Notes under the pieces: model-generated | The model's input: the letters and a program-made list of their open reading frames with translations, nothing else | Databases searched by the model: none | Told to the model about the DNA's origin: nothing | In this document: piece after piece, positions 8,315-17,192 of the stretch | How the letters are laid out: each line of letters opens with the position of its first letter | Position numbering within the stretch: position 1 is the first letter of the stretch | Position numbers and translations under genes: made by a program | Source: Armatimonadota bacterium | GTDB taxonomy: Bacteria; Armatimonadota; Armatimonadia; Armatimonadales; Armatimonadaceae | Reading direction: 5' to 3' | DNA length: 50,538 nt | NCBI GenBank assembly: GCA_026392155.1 | Contig: JAPLCP010000174.1 | Location: forward strand, 1 to 50,538

Positions 8315-9438
8315 GCCGCTTAGAGCTCACGGATTTTCGCAACTATGTCCGCTTGGATTTCTCACCAGGGGAGCGGCTGAATGTGCTGGTTGGCCCCAAT
8401 GCGCAGGGCAAGACCAATGTGTTAGAGTCGCTCTACGCGCTGGCGACGACCAAGTCTCACCGGACAAGCCGCGATACCGAGCTGGTGCGCTTTGGTGCCC
8501 CACTGGCGCGAGTCGTGGCGGAGGTGCAGAAGCGCGGCGATATTTCTAATGACTTAGAGCTTGCCATTGGTGCGGGAGGAGTGGGGACATCGGGGAAGCT
8601 GGTGAAGCTGGGAGGGAGTAAGCAGCCGCGCTTGACGGACTTACTGGGGCACTTAAACGCGGTGCTTTTTGCCTCGACGGATCTGGATATTATCCGGGGC
8701 GAGCCCGATGAGCGCCGTCGGTTTCTCAACTACGAGATCAGCCAGCTCTCGCCACGCTACGCCCTGGCACTGGCGGCGTATCGCAAGGCGCTGGAGGGGC
8801 GCAATCGGCTCCTCAAAGACTTCAAGCATGGCCATGGGGATGTGGCATCGCTGGAAGCCTGGACCGCGCCGCTGGTGGAGCACGGGGCAAAGCTCATTGA
8901 GCGCCGCCGAGACTGGCTGCTACGGCTTACAGCGCTTGCGGGGCCGATCCACGAGTCGCTGACGGGTGGGCTGGAGACGCTCGATGTGGGCTATCAGGTG
9001 TCGTTTCCCCTCACCGATCTCAGCGTCCCCGAGGCGTTTCTTGCCTCGCTAAAAAACGTCCGCCGCGAGGAGACCGCACGCGGCGTGACAACGCTAGGGC
9101 CACAGCGCGATGATCTGACGTTTCGTATCGGGCCACCGGGCGGCACGCTCTTAGACGCCCGCACCTACGGCTCTCAGGGCCAGCAGCGCACGGTCGCACT
9201 TGCCTTGCGCCTCGCGGAGCGTCAGCTGATCGAGGAGACCGTCGGGGAGCCGCCGATTGTCTTACTGGATGATGTCCTCTCTGACCTAGACGAGAGCCGT
9301 CGCAACCAGATCTTCGCCCTCTCCCTCACGGGCGGACAAACGTTTTTGACAACCACGGATCTCAGCCCGATCCCACTGGATGCCGTCAAGAACGCCCGAG
9401 TGATCACCGTTCGCCAAGGCGTCTTCCGCGATGTCTAG
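8305..9438 (+). CDS. recF: DNA replication and repair protein RecF
   Basis: This encodes 377 residues from GTG 8305, chosen because TGAGG lies 8 nt upstream and the protein then begins with the classic M-H-V-S-R-L-E-L-T-D-F-R-N-Y. The ABC-type ATPase parts are complete: Walker A GPNAQGKT (30-37), signature GSQGQQRT, and Walker B IVLLDDVLSDLDE near residues 318-330. RecF binds gapped DNA and, with RecO/RecR, loads RecA. The usual dnaA-dnaN-recF-gyrB context is absent; here it sits behind an unrelated methyltransferase. The longer reading frame from 7867 is a shadow. Confidence 0.96.
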   Translation: MHVSRLELTDFRNYVRLDFSPGERLNVLVGPNAQGKTNVLESLYALATTKSHRTSRDTELVRFGAPLARVVAEVQKRGDISNDLELAIGAGGVGTSGKLVKLGGSKQPRLTDLLGHLNAVLFASTDLDIIRGEPDERRRFLNYEISQLSPRYALALAAYRKALEGRNRLLKDFKHGHGDVASLEAWTAPLVEHGAKLIERRRDWLLRLTALAGPIHESLTGGLETLDVGYQVSFPLTDLSVPEAFLASLKNVRREETARGVTTLGPQRDDLTFRIGPPGGTLLDARTYGSQGQQRTVALALRLAERQLIEETVGEPPIVLLDDVLSDLDESRRNQIFALSLTGGQTFLTTTDLSPIPLDAVKNARVITVRQGVFRDV

Positions 9439-9475
9439 CCCTGTCTTGCGGTAGCAGTGGTAAACTCAACGCAGT

Positions 9476-11707
9476 ATGCAGGAAACAACTCTTTGGTATG
9501 AACAGCCCGCCGCCGACTGGAACGCGGCGCTTCCCGTGGGCAATGGGCGCTTGGGGGCGATGGTCTTTGGCGGGATTGAGCACGAAAGAATCCAGCTCAA
9601 TGAAGAATCGCTCTGGGACGGCTACGCGCAAGACCGGCACAATCCAAAGGCAAAGGCGGCGCTACCGGAAGTGCGCAAGCTGATCTTTGCAGGCAAGCAC
9701 CAAGAAGCCGAGGCACTCTGCAAAGAGGCACTTTTGGGTATCCCAGAGCGCATCCACTCTTACCAGAGCCTCGGGGATTTGTTTATCGAGCAGACACTTC
9801 CCGGCCCGACAAAAAACTACCGGCGTACCTTAGACCTAGACACGGCAGTTGCCAGCACGGCGTTTACGGCTAAGAGTACACGCTTCACCCGCGAGGTCTT
9901 CTCCAGCGCCCCCGATGACGTGCTCATTGTCCGCTTTCACACCGATGCACCCGAGAGCCTGAACCTCAAGATTCGCCTCGCACGCGCTGCCAAAGACGCG
10001 AATCAGACCTTGGAGATCAAGGCCATGGGCCGCGATAGCCTGGCGTTGCGTGGCCAGATCGAGCGCGAGGGCAGGGGGCTTCACTTTGCCTGCTTTGTCC
10101 GTGCCCGAGTTGAGGGCGGCTTGGTCAAGGCCACCGACGACACGATCCAGATCGTGGATGCAACCGTAGTGACGCTCTTTCTGACGGCCCGAACGAGCTG
10201 GCAGGCACGCAACCCCGAGGACGCGCAAACCACGCTAGAAGATGCCTTTCATCGCCCCACCACTGAGCTGATTGCCCGCCACCAGGCCGAGCACCAGCGG
10301 CTCTTCCGGCGCACGGAACTCTCACTTCCCGCCACGCAGGCTAAGCTGCCCACCGACAAGCGCCTCAAAGAATTTCCTGAAGACCCCGGACTGGCGGCGC
10401 TGTACTTCCACTACGGGCGCTACTTGCTCCTCTCCAGCTCCCGCTCCGAGAACCTGCCCGCCAATCTGCAAGGGCTCTGGTGTGAGCACATGAAAGCCCC
10501 GTGGAATAGCGACTACCACACCAATATCAACCTCCAGATGAACTACTGGCCCGCCGAAGTGACCAGCCTCTCGGACTGCCACGAGGCGCTTTTTGCCTAT
10601 ACCGAGAGCTTGGTCGCTCCCGGCAGAGAGTTCGTCCAAAAACACTACGGCTTCAAGCGGGGCTGGGTGGTGCACCATCTCTCGGATATCTTTGGTTTTG
10701 TCGCGCCCGCCGACGGGATCTGGGGGCTCTGGCCACTGGGTGCAGCGTGGCTCTGTCAGCACCTCTTTGAGCACTGGCGCTTCGCTCCCGAAAAACAGAA
10801 GCACCTCAAGCGGATCTATCCGATTCTGAAAGGTGCGTCGGAGTTTTTGCTGGACTTTGCCGTCGTGGGGCCAGACGGAAAGCTCACCACGTGCCCGTCG
10901 CAGTCGCCGGAGAATAGATTCCGCACAAAAGAGGGCGAGGAGTCTTGGTTCACCTACGGCGCAACGATGGACCTCCAGATCATCCGTGAGTGCTGGGAGA
11001 ACACGCTGGCCGTGGCGCAGCTCCTTGGCACCGATGACAGCTTCCAGAGCGAGCTAGAGCGTGCCCTTGGAAACCTCGCCCCGCTACAAATTTCTCCCCG
11101 CGATGGCCGTCTACAGGAGTGGCAAGAAGACTACGACGAGCCCGAGCCGGGCCACCGGCATATCAGTCATGCGTATGCTTTCTACCCCGGCAATGCCATC
11201 ACGCTCCGAGGCACCCCCGAGCTGGCCGAGGCGCTGAAGAAGACCATCGTGGCCCGACTAGCGCATGGCGGCGGGCACACCGGCTGGAGCCGTGCGTGGT
11301 TGCTCTGCCTCGCGGCGCGCTTCGAGGACGGCAAGGCCGTGGGCGAGCATCTGCAAGCCCTCTTTACCCAGTGCACGCTCCCCAATCTCTTCGACTCCCA
11401 CCCACCTTTTCAGATCGATGGCAACTTCGGCGCGACAGCGGGAATCGCGGAGTGTCTTCTCCAGAGCCACGCCTACGAAGTGCATCTCCTACCAGCTCTG
11501 CCGCCTGATTGGAAATCAGGCAGCATCACGGGCCTGCGGGCACGCGGCGGGATCACGGTGGAGTCGCTCGCGTGGGCAGAGGGCAAGCTCACACAAGCCA
11601 CTCTGGTCGCAAGCCACACCCTCAAAGTCCCCGTACGCGTTCAGGGCTCAGCGCACACCAAGCTCATCACGCTTCCTGCCGGAAAATCCGTGGTGATTAA
11701 GGGGTAA
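9476..11707 (+). CDS. GH95 family alpha-L-fucosidase/galactosidase
   Basis: This encodes 743 residues, the usual GH95 length. The N-terminal signature [19 protein letters not shown] leads the beta-sandwich domain; the (alpha/alpha)6 barrel carries the residues known from AfcA: Asn350 and Asn352 in [12 protein letters not shown], the general acid Glu479 in CPSQSPEN, and Asp648 in FQIDGNFGA. These enzymes invert terminal alpha-1,2-linked fucose (some prefer L-galactose). No signal peptide is present, suggesting cytoplasmic use of imported oligosaccharides. TAAACT lies 9 nt before the ATG. Its last 11 bp overlap the convergent nucleotidase-like gene. Confidence 0.93.
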   Translation: MQETTLWYEQPAADWNAALPVGNGRLGAMVFGGIEHERIQLNEESLWDGYAQDRHNPKAKAALPEVRKLIFAGKHQEAEALCKEALLGIPERIHSYQSLGDLFIEQTLPGPTKNYRRTLDLDTAVASTAFTAKSTRFTREVFSSAPDDVLIVRFHTDAPESLNLKIRLARAAKDANQTLEIKAMGRDSLALRGQIEREGRGLHFACFVRARVEGGLVKATDDTIQIVDATVVTLFLTARTSWQARNPEDAQTTLEDAFHRPTTELIARHQAEHQRLFRRTELSLPATQAKLPTDKRLKEFPEDPGLAALYFHYGRYLLLSSSRSENLPANLQGLWCEHMKAPWNSDYHTNINLQMNYWPAEVTSLSDCHEALFAYTESLVAPGREFVQKHYGFKRGWVVHHLSDIFGFVAPADGIWGLWPLGAAWLCQHLFEHWRFAPEKQKHLKRIYPILKGASEFLLDFAVVGPDGKLTTCPSQSPENRFRTKEGEESWFTYGATMDLQIIRECWENTLAVAQLLGTDDSFQSELERALGNLAPLQISPRDGRLQEWQEDYDEPEPGHRHISHAYAFYPGNAITLRGTPELAEALKKTIVARLAHGGGHTGWSRAWLLCLAARFEDGKAVGEHLQALFTQCTLPNLFDSHPPFQIDGNFGATAGIAECLLQSHAYEVHLLPALPPDWKSGSITGLRARGGITVESLAWAEGKLTQATLVASHTLKVPVRVQGSAHTKLITLPAGKSVVIKG

Positions 11708-13106
11708 GCTTTCCGAGCCCCACGATCACGGCTTCACGCAAGTCGCCGCCGACACTGAGGCGGCTTGCGTCTATTTTGAGTGTCCCCGTGGCCGTAAAGT
11801 CCACCAGCGCAACCGTGTAGAGCTTCGCGGGATCGCTTACGGGGGCGCTCAGGATCAGGCCCTTGTTCTTCTGCTTTAGCTCGGTCAGCTCCGCGCCGGT
11901 CATCGTCAGAGTGGCGACTTTATTCTTAAAAGGCATCACGGCCCAGATATCGTAGCGGGTGAGCGTCTCGGTGCGGAAGGCATCGAAGAATCCATCGCCC
12001 TCTACATGGAGCCCAATTTCCGCGTTGGTTGCTTTGGCGAGCGCCAGAGCCACCGCCTCGCTCGTGTGGCGCGTGCGCTCGTCGGGTGTGGCCCCCAGAA
12101 AGCGCTTTGGCAAGAGCACCGTGGGGCCGTTCTTTAGCGGCGCAGCGTAGGCATCCGCGACCGCTTTCACGTCTTTTGCCTCTTTGAGCTTTGAGGTAAT
12201 GGGGAGCAAGGTGTAGTCGTAGCTCGCCAGCTTCCAGCCACCGGCAGGCGTTTTGGCAAAGTGTAGGTCGAACTTTCCGAGATTCACTCCAAACTCGCCG
12301 GTCTGGACAATCGGAACCCCGTTGACCTCGACCGCCTTGTACAGAAACGTGTGCGAGTCCCCGCCGACAATCGCATCAATGCCCGGCACCTCTGCGATTT
12401 TCTTATCGTCGTCCACGCCCACGTGCGTCAGCGCCACCAGCACATCGCAGTTCTTACGGACAACTGGCACCCACTTTTTGGCCGCCTCGACCGGATCGCC
12501 GACCCACCAGCCCTTCACTTGCGGATAACCACTGGAGCGCGGCGCGGTCAGCCCGAGAAAGCCCACGCGCACGCCGTTGATCTCGCGCACCAGATACGGG
12601 TGGACGCCCGGAATCAGCTCGCCCTTTGCCGCCTCCCCGACACCCGCATTGGCACAGACCCAGGGAAAGTGCGAGCGGCGCAGCACTTGCAGTAGCGCGT
12701 TCTGCGCCCCGGTGGCATCGAAGCGCTCGGCGGCGTCTTTCAGCTTAAACTCATTGTTGCCCACCGTCCCGATATCGTAGCCCGTCGCATTGAGCGCCTC
12801 GATATCCGCGATTCCCTCATAAGCATTGGTCAGTGGGCCACGGGTCGCCACATCGCCCAGATCAATCACCATGACCGGGTTCTTCGCCTTTTTCTTCAGC
12901 TCCCGAATCAGAGTCGCCCGCCGCGCCGCGCCCCCCACCGATGCCTGCTCGTCTTTGCTGCGCTCCGGCTCGGTGTAGGCAAAGGGCAGCGTGTGCCCGT
13001 GCAGGTCGTTGGTGTGGAGAATCGTCAGATCCAGCTTGTCTTGCGCCCACGCAGGGAGCACGGCAAGAGCAAGAGCGGCGGCGAGAAAAACACGGCGGGT
13101 TAGCAT
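11697..13106 (-). CDS. UshA-like 5'-nucleotidase family protein with altered catalytic dyad
   Basis: This encodes 469 residues. The signal peptide is of Tat type (TRRVFL at residues 3-8, cleavage near AWA). The calcineurin-like metallophosphoesterase domain begins with [11 protein letters not shown] (28-38) and has DLGDVATRG; the C-terminal 5_nucleotid_C domain spans about 310-469. The motif normally written GNHEFD is GNNEFK here (His to Asn118, Asp to Lys121), and the GGHSH-type metal loop is GGDSHT (Asp250). In UshA the His and Asp are the catalytic dyad, so activity is doubtful. It is probably periplasmic. The leaderless box TAAAAT lies 6 nt before the ATG. Confidence 0.88.
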   Translation of the reverse strand: MLTRRVFLAAALALAVLPAWAQDKLDLTILHTNDLHGHTLPFAYTEPERSKDEQASVGGAARRATLIRELKKKAKNPVMVIDLGDVATRGPLTNAYEGIADIEALNATGYDIGTVGNNEFKLKDAAERFDATGAQNALLQVLRRSHFPWVCANAGVGEAAKGELIPGVHPYLVREINGVRVGFLGLTAPRSSGYPQVKGWWVGDPVEAAKKWVPVVRKNCDVLVALTHVGVDDDKKIAEVPGIDAIVGGDSHTFLYKAVEVNGVPIVQTGEFGVNLGKFDLHFAKTPAGGWKLASYDYTLLPITSKLKEAKDVKAVADAYAAPLKNGPTVLLPKRFLGATPDERTRHTSEAVALALAKATNAEIGLHVEGDGFFDAFRTETLTRYDIWAVMPFKNKVATLTMTGAELTELKQKNKGLILSAPVSDPAKLYTVALVDFTATGTLKIDASRLSVGGDLREAVIVGLGKLTP

Positions 13107-13118
13107 GTCGCTATTTTA
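13104..13118 (-). promoter_or_regulatory. Leaderless -10 box, TAAAAT-6 nt-ATG
   Basis: On the minus strand TAAAAT (13113-13118) is followed by AGCGAC and the ATG at 13106. The same arrangement, TAAAAT-AGCCGC-ATG, precedes the Uma2 gene at 14486. Confidence 0.55.
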
Positions 13119-13125
13119 CCCCGTG

Positions 13126-13185
13126 CCGCCGGTTGAAAACCGACGTCTGCAGTGGCGTTCCGCCGCGAAGCCCGTGCCGGGCTCG
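13126..13185. repeat. Hairpin-array repeat, single arm (copy A)
   Basis: Three short hairpins follow each other: CGGTT-GAA-AACCG (13130-13142), GGCG-TTC-CGCC, and AGCCCG-TGC-CGGGCT, joined by the linker ACGTCTGCAGT. The arm fills the space between two divergent genes (starts at 13106 and 13203). It matches the left arms of the copies at 14501 and 35681 in layout and linkers, while the first stem has a different sequence. Confidence 0.75.
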
Positions 13186-13202
13186 GGATAAAATAATGAC
13201 AT

Positions 13203-13979
13203 ATGACCACCTGGGAGATCGTTGAACGCGGAGAAGAGCTCTACCAAACCAAAATCCGTGTGCATGTCGAGACGGAGGCAAACCAAGGGAAATTCGTCGT
13301 CTTAGACATCCTGACCGGTGATTTTGTGCTCCATACAGACTCTCCACAAATTGCCGCTAACCGCCTGCGAGAGAGGCACCCACAAGCGGCGATTTTTGGC
13401 CTCCAGATAGGCGTGGACGCTCCCTACATTGTCGGCCTTCCCAAAACGCCTCCCCCACCAGAAAGTTCAAACACAGAGGTACGGTCTTACCAAGATTATG
13501 AACGTGAGCTGGCCAAGCTCGTTTCAGGGCTTTCCCCCTTGACAGGTATCCGGTTTGGACTCTCATGCGTGACTACTCTCACAAGGCTTGCCCAGGAAAA
13601 CATTGACGCAGAAGTATCCGCAGAGCATAAAATTCTCTACGGTGCGATTTTCGAAGAGATCGAGCACAATAGCGGACAGGGAAAACTTCTCTCTACAGAG
13701 CGGGCAAGCGAGCTAGGCACTGCGCTACTCAACAATATTATGGGCACAGACACCGATACCTGGATTGATGTAGACTCCCTTGTGTCCAACTGGGTACTTG
13801 GTCTTCACCATCTCCTTCAGTACTGCCAGAAACCCGACCACACCCACTTAGAAGCAGTGGCGACAGAGGTTATTAACACCCTGGACTATCTCCACGATCC
13901 AGGGTTGCCTGCGATGTTCACTCTGGCCCCTTTCCACGACGAGTGGGAGCGTCAGCAACGCGCTGTAACTGAGGAATAA
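13203..13979 (+). CDS. Two-part protein: Uma2-neighbourhood N-domain plus helical C-domain
   Basis: This encodes 258 residues. Residues 1-80 follow a pattern familiar from small proteins encoded next to Uma2-type nucleases (GKFVVLDILTGDF, then RERHPQAAIFGLQIG, then PYIVG). After a Pro/Ser linker (about 82-92), residues 95-258 are predicted all-helical (ERELAKLVSGLSPLTGIRFGLS...) with a faint DUF416-like pattern; that part is not recognised with confidence. TAAAAT lies 8 nt before the ATG, consistent with a leaderless mRNA. The gene converges on the Uma2 gene with 9 bp between stops. A regulatory or antitoxin-like role is inference from position only. Confidence 0.65.
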   Translation: MTTWEIVERGEELYQTKIRVHVETEANQGKFVVLDILTGDFVLHTDSPQIAANRLRERHPQAAIFGLQIGVDAPYIVGLPKTPPPPESSNTEVRSYQDYERELAKLVSGLSPLTGIRFGLSCVTTLTRLAQENIDAEVSAEHKILYGAIFEEIEHNSGQGKLLSTERASELGTALLNNIMGTDTDTWIDVDSLVSNWVLGLHHLLQYCQKPDHTHLEAVATEVINTLDYLHDPGLPAMFTLAPFHDEWERQQRAVTEE

Positions 13980-13988
13980 AGATAGGAT

Positions 13989-14486
13989 CTACACCGTGAC
14001 GGTGCAACCGCAGGTGAGTGTGATGCTCTGTGGCGACGGGTAACGCTGCTCAGAGTGGCCGGGGCGGAAGTGGCGTACTTCGCCTGTGGCGGGATCGAAG
14101 ACAATCACATCCTTGATGCCTTGGCGTAGAAAAAACGGCACCCCGACACTGAGGTCCTTGCCTTCGTAGTCCGGGCTGACGATCTCAATCACGGCCTCGG
14201 GGAGCATGGTGACCGCCGTGGTCTGCTCCTCGGGCTCACCACAGAAAATCGCGATATCGGGGCGCTTGAGCGAGCCATCGGGGAACTGGACATAGATATC
14301 GGCGTAGTGAACACAGCCACAGTCGGTGATGGGGCTTGCGGCAGGCTTGATTGAGGCGCGAATGCGATCCACGGCCCGCTGGTGGCGCACTGAGGGAAAC
14401 GCCTCCCAGGTCGTGATGCCGCCCGCCACTTCCAGCCGGACACCGCTCGCCTCGCCCAGCCGAATCGCCTCCTCAAAGCTGCTCAT
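13989..14486 (-). CDS. Uma2 family (DUF820) PD-(D/E)XK endonuclease
   Basis: This encodes 165 residues, somewhat shorter than the usual 180-200. The restriction-like core is visible: RPDIAIF (Asp of the active site), then EAVIEIVSPDYEGKDL (Glu-x-Val-x-Ser-Pro and Lys), then GIKDVIVFDPATGEVRHF. The family is abundant in cyanobacteria and other environmental phyla, but its biological role is unsettled. The leaderless box TAAAAT lies 6 nt before the ATG. The C-terminus contains an unusual CGC-type pair (TCGCTVTV). Hairpin arrays flank the 13-14.6 kb accessory block. Confidence 0.88.
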   Translation of the reverse strand: MSSFEEAIRLGEASGVRLEVAGGITTWEAFPSVRHQRAVDRIRASIKPAASPITDCGCVHYADIYVQFPDGSLKRPDIAIFCGEPEEQTTAVTMLPEAVIEIVSPDYEGKDLSVGVPFFLRQGIKDVIVFDPATGEVRHFRPGHSEQRYPSPQSITLTCGCTVTV

Positions 14487-14498
14487 GCGGCTATTTTA
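14484..14498 (-). promoter_or_regulatory. Leaderless -10 box, TAAAAT-6 nt-ATG
   Basis: On the minus strand TAAAAT (14493-14498) is followed by AGCCGC and the ATG at 14486; no Shine-Dalgarno is present. Hairpin array B begins 3 bp further out. Confidence 0.55.
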
Positions 14499-14500
14499 CC

Positions 14501-14628
14501 GCCGATTGAAATCGACGTCTGCAATGGCGTTCCGCCACGCAGCCCGTTCCGGGCTAAAAATCCCCAGCCTGGAACAGGCTTTGCGGCTGAGGGACGAAGC
14601 CACTGTTGACGCCCAATTCTATTGGGCG
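14501..14628. repeat. Hairpin-array repeat, two inverted arms (copy B)
   Basis: The left arm has CGAT-TGAA-ATCG (14503-14514), GGCG-TTC-CGCC (14526-14536) and AGCCCG-TTC-CGGGCT (14541-14555). The right arm has AGCCTG-GAA-CAGGCT (14566-14580) and ends with CGCCCAAT-TCT-ATTGGGCG (14610-14628), directly behind the uppS stop codon. The right arm is roughly the reverse complement of the left, but the stems differ and remain paired. It fills the space between the Uma2 start and the uppS stop. Confidence 0.8.
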
Positions 14629-15414
14629 CTACTTCAGCCCGCCGAAGCGGCGCTCACGGCGCTGGAACTCGGCGATGGCTTCTTCGAGGTTTTCTTTGCG
14701 GAAGTCGGGCCAGCGGACGGGCGTGAAGTAGATCTCGGCGTAGGCGATCTGCCAGAGGAGATAGTTGGAGATGCGCAGGTCACCGGCGGGGCGGATCAGC
14801 AGGTCCGGGTCGGGCATACCGGCGGTGTAGAGCTCCTGCTCAAAGAGCGTGTCGTTGATCTGATCGGGAGTCAGCTCGCCCGCCGCGACTTTCTCGGCGA
14901 GGCGACGTGCGGCGTCCACGATCTCGGCGCGCCCGCCGTAGTTCAGGCAGACATTGAGAATCAGGCCCGTGTTGGCGCTGGTGACCTCGCAGTGGCGGTT
15001 GAGTTCTTTACGCAGATCGGCGGGGAGCGCCTCCAATCTACCGGAGAAGCGCATCTGGACATTGTTCTCGTGCAGCTCTTTGAGCTCACGGCGTGCGCCT
15101 TCCACAAAGAGCCGCATCAGGCCGTCGGTTTCGAGCTGGGGGCGGCGCCAGTTTTCGGTGGAGAAGGCGTAGAGAGTCAGCGCCTCCAGCTTCATGTCCG
15201 AGGCCGTACGCACGACCTCGCGGACGCTCTGGTAGCCCTCCCAGTGTCCGGAGAGGCGCGGTAGCCCTCGGTCCTTGGCCCAGCGCCCGTTGCCATCACA
15301 GATAATCGCGACATGGCGGGGTAGGCGCTCCGGGGTCGGGTCGTAAGGGAGCGGTTTGGCGGGCGCGGTAGACATATTAATCGGTCGGGTAGCCAGGGTC
15401 GTCATTTGATTCAC
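14629..15414 (-). CDS. uppS: Isoprenyl transferase (undecaprenyl diphosphate synthase)
   Basis: This encodes 261 residues. The cis-prenyltransferase hallmarks are present: HVAIICDGNGRWA with the catalytic Asp at 40, SGHWEGYQSVREVV, LYAFSTENWRRP, and the C-terminal PDLLIRPAGDLRISNYLLWQ. It condenses IPP units on farnesyl diphosphate to make the C55 lipid carrier for peptidoglycan and surface glycans. GAGG lies 4 nt before GTG 15414; ATG 15405 is an alternative. No cdsA or dxr follows, unlike the common cluster. The hairpin at 14610-14628 may end its transcript. Confidence 0.95.
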   Translation of the reverse strand: MNQMTTLATRPINMSTAPAKPLPYDPTPERLPRHVAIICDGNGRWAKDRGLPRLSGHWEGYQSVREVVRTASDMKLEALTLYAFSTENWRRPQLETDGLMRLFVEGARRELKELHENNVQMRFSGRLEALPADLRKELNRHCEVTSANTGLILNVCLNYGGRAEIVDAARRLAEKVAAGELTPDQINDTLFEQELYTAGMPDPDLLIRPAGDLRISNYLLWQIAYAEIYFTPVRWPDFRKENLEEAIAEFQRRERRFGGLK

Positions 15415-15476
15415 TTTGCCTCACAAAGAACTTCGCAGACAAAGTATCATAGTTTACCCCATTGGTCAAGCCCAGT

Positions 15477-17156
15477 TTACCCGACAGTCTTCAGCCACGC
15501 GCGGATTTCGTCGTCGCTGAGTTTCTCAGGCTCCAGGCGGCAGGGAATATTCTCGGCGCGAAACTTTCGCTGTGTGTTGTGCAGAAGCAGTGGTTTATTA
15601 TTGGCTAGGAGCGCCGCCGTGTGAAGTCCGCCAATCCCGCGCAAGCCCGGTGCATAGGCCCGCTCCAGGTACGCGGCGTCGTCATCGGCGGCAAAGCCCT
15701 GCAGGTCCACCACGGTCGGGCCGGGACAGAACTCGGGAGCGACCGCGCGCGCCAGCAGCACCTCGATTCCCCCCATCAGGGTGATGCTCCCGACACCTGC
15801 CTGGTTCGCCTCGACCATGTTCTTCAGAACCGTCTGCACCTGCTCGCCCAGCGGCGTTCGGTTGTAGCAGGAGAAAAAGTCTTTCCAGAGCGCCTTGGGA
15901 TCGTGGTCCAGCGGCGCAGCGGCGATCTTGATCCAGTCCGCTCGGCCTTTTTTGCCTTTCCCTTCGGGGGCGTCCACGGCGAGCGACAGCGCCAAGCCCT
16001 TGCGCAAGAGCTCACGGGATTTTTTGTCGTTTTTCTGGCGCAGGGCGAGAGCTGTCTCACTGCGCTTGCGCTTTAGGTCGCTCAGCAGCTCAGTGTCGCT
16101 CTTGCCGGTGGGGCGCTTGACCCGAAGCTGCTTGGGATCGAGCTCCAGCGGCTTTTCTTTTTCGCCCGCCTCGCCGTGCAAGTGCTTCTTGAAGAACGCG
16201 TACATCACCTCGCGGCTCTCGACATTGTAGTTGTGGCCGTAGTTAAACTGCACCCACTGGAGGTTCTCGGGCTTGCCATACAGCTCATAGACTTTTCGCG
16301 CCGCCGGGCCTTCCTCAACCGGCACTTTGCTGGTCCAGTCCCCCGTGCACGAGACAAAGAGCTGGGGCTTGGGGGCAAACACCGACGCGACTTCCACATT
16401 GTCCGTCCCGACTCTTAAACCCGGCGCGTTCTCGCAGTTGCAGCCGCCCTGCATGTAGGCCGAGACCATGTTCACCGGGACACTCACCTGCACCCGATCA
16501 TCAATCGCCGCCAGCAAGAAAGTCTGGGAGCCGCCGCCCGATGCGCCGGTCGCGCCGAGCTTTTTCTTGTCAACGAAAGGCAATGACTGCAAGTAATCCA
16601 GAACACGAATACTGTTCCAGGTCTGCACCCCCAGCTCGCTCACGCCCCAGAGCCACTGGTCTAAACTAGCGCCGAGCTTGCGGTGGACGAACTGGTCGGT
16701 GTCGTTGTAGCCCAGCATGTCGTAGGCAAAGACCACAAAGCCCTGCCGCGCCAGGCTCGCCGCCAGCGCCACGAGATCGGCCTTCCCCGCCCCACGCGGC
16801 CCCGGTGCAGGGGGAGCTTTAGGCACATCCGCCTCGCGCTGTAGCCGCCCGTCTGCCCAGTGCCCGTGCATGTTGGCAATCGCTGGAAACGGCCCCGCGC
16901 CCTTGGGCTTATACAGGCTGCCGCACAGCCAGAACCCCGGAAAGGTCTCCAGCGCCACATTCTCAATCGTGATGTCCGCCAGCTCGACTGTGCTCGTCAC
17001 TGTGGGCCGCAACGGCGTCTTCTTGGGCAGCGGCCAGAGCCCGCAGGAGAAGAGAATCCGCTCCCGAATCTCCTTGGCACGGGCCTCCCACGCCTCACGG
17101 GTGGCAGGGGCAGAAAACAGATGATGCGTATCAAGATCACGCGGCGGTGCAGACAT
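15477..17156 (-). CDS. Alpha/beta hydrolase, acetyl-xylan-esterase-like
   Basis: This encodes 559 residues. The hydrolase fold covers about residues 60-330: MHGHWADGR (oxyanion region), FVVFAYDMLGY, the nucleophile elbow GASGGGS near residue 205, and FNYGHNYN carrying the probable catalytic His near 300. A Cys-Asn-Cys loop (GGCNCENAPG) lies between. The C-terminal 200 residues form a second, poorly characterised domain common to long hydrolases of this kind in Planctomycetes-like bacteria. Ester cleavage of a polysaccharide substituent is plausible but unproven. No signal peptide is visible. A good AAGGAG Shine-Dalgarno lies 8 nt before ATG 17156. Confidence 0.8.
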   Translation of the reverse strand: MSAPPRDLDTHHLFSAPATREAWEARAKEIRERILFSCGLWPLPKKTPLRPTVTSTVELADITIENVALETFPGFWLCGSLYKPKGAGPFPAIANMHGHWADGRLQREADVPKAPPAPGPRGAGKADLVALAASLARQGFVVFAYDMLGYNDTDQFVHRKLGASLDQWLWGVSELGVQTWNSIRVLDYLQSLPFVDKKKLGATGASGGGSQTFLLAAIDDRVQVSVPVNMVSAYMQGGCNCENAPGLRVGTDNVEVASVFAPKPQLFVSCTGDWTSKVPVEEGPAARKVYELYGKPENLQWVQFNYGHNYNVESREVMYAFFKKHLHGEAGEKEKPLELDPKQLRVKRPTGKSDTELLSDLKRKRSETALALRQKNDKKSRELLRKGLALSLAVDAPEGKGKKGRADWIKIAAAPLDHDPKALWKDFFSCYNRTPLGEQVQTVLKNMVEANQAGVGSITLMGGIEVLLARAVAPEFCPGPTVVDLQGFAADDDAAYLERAYAPGLRGIGGLHTAALLANNKPLLLHNTQRKFRAENIPCRLEPEKLSDDEIRAWLKTVG

Positions 17157-17192
17157 GACAAAAGCTCCTTTATATACTAGTTTAACACAAGG

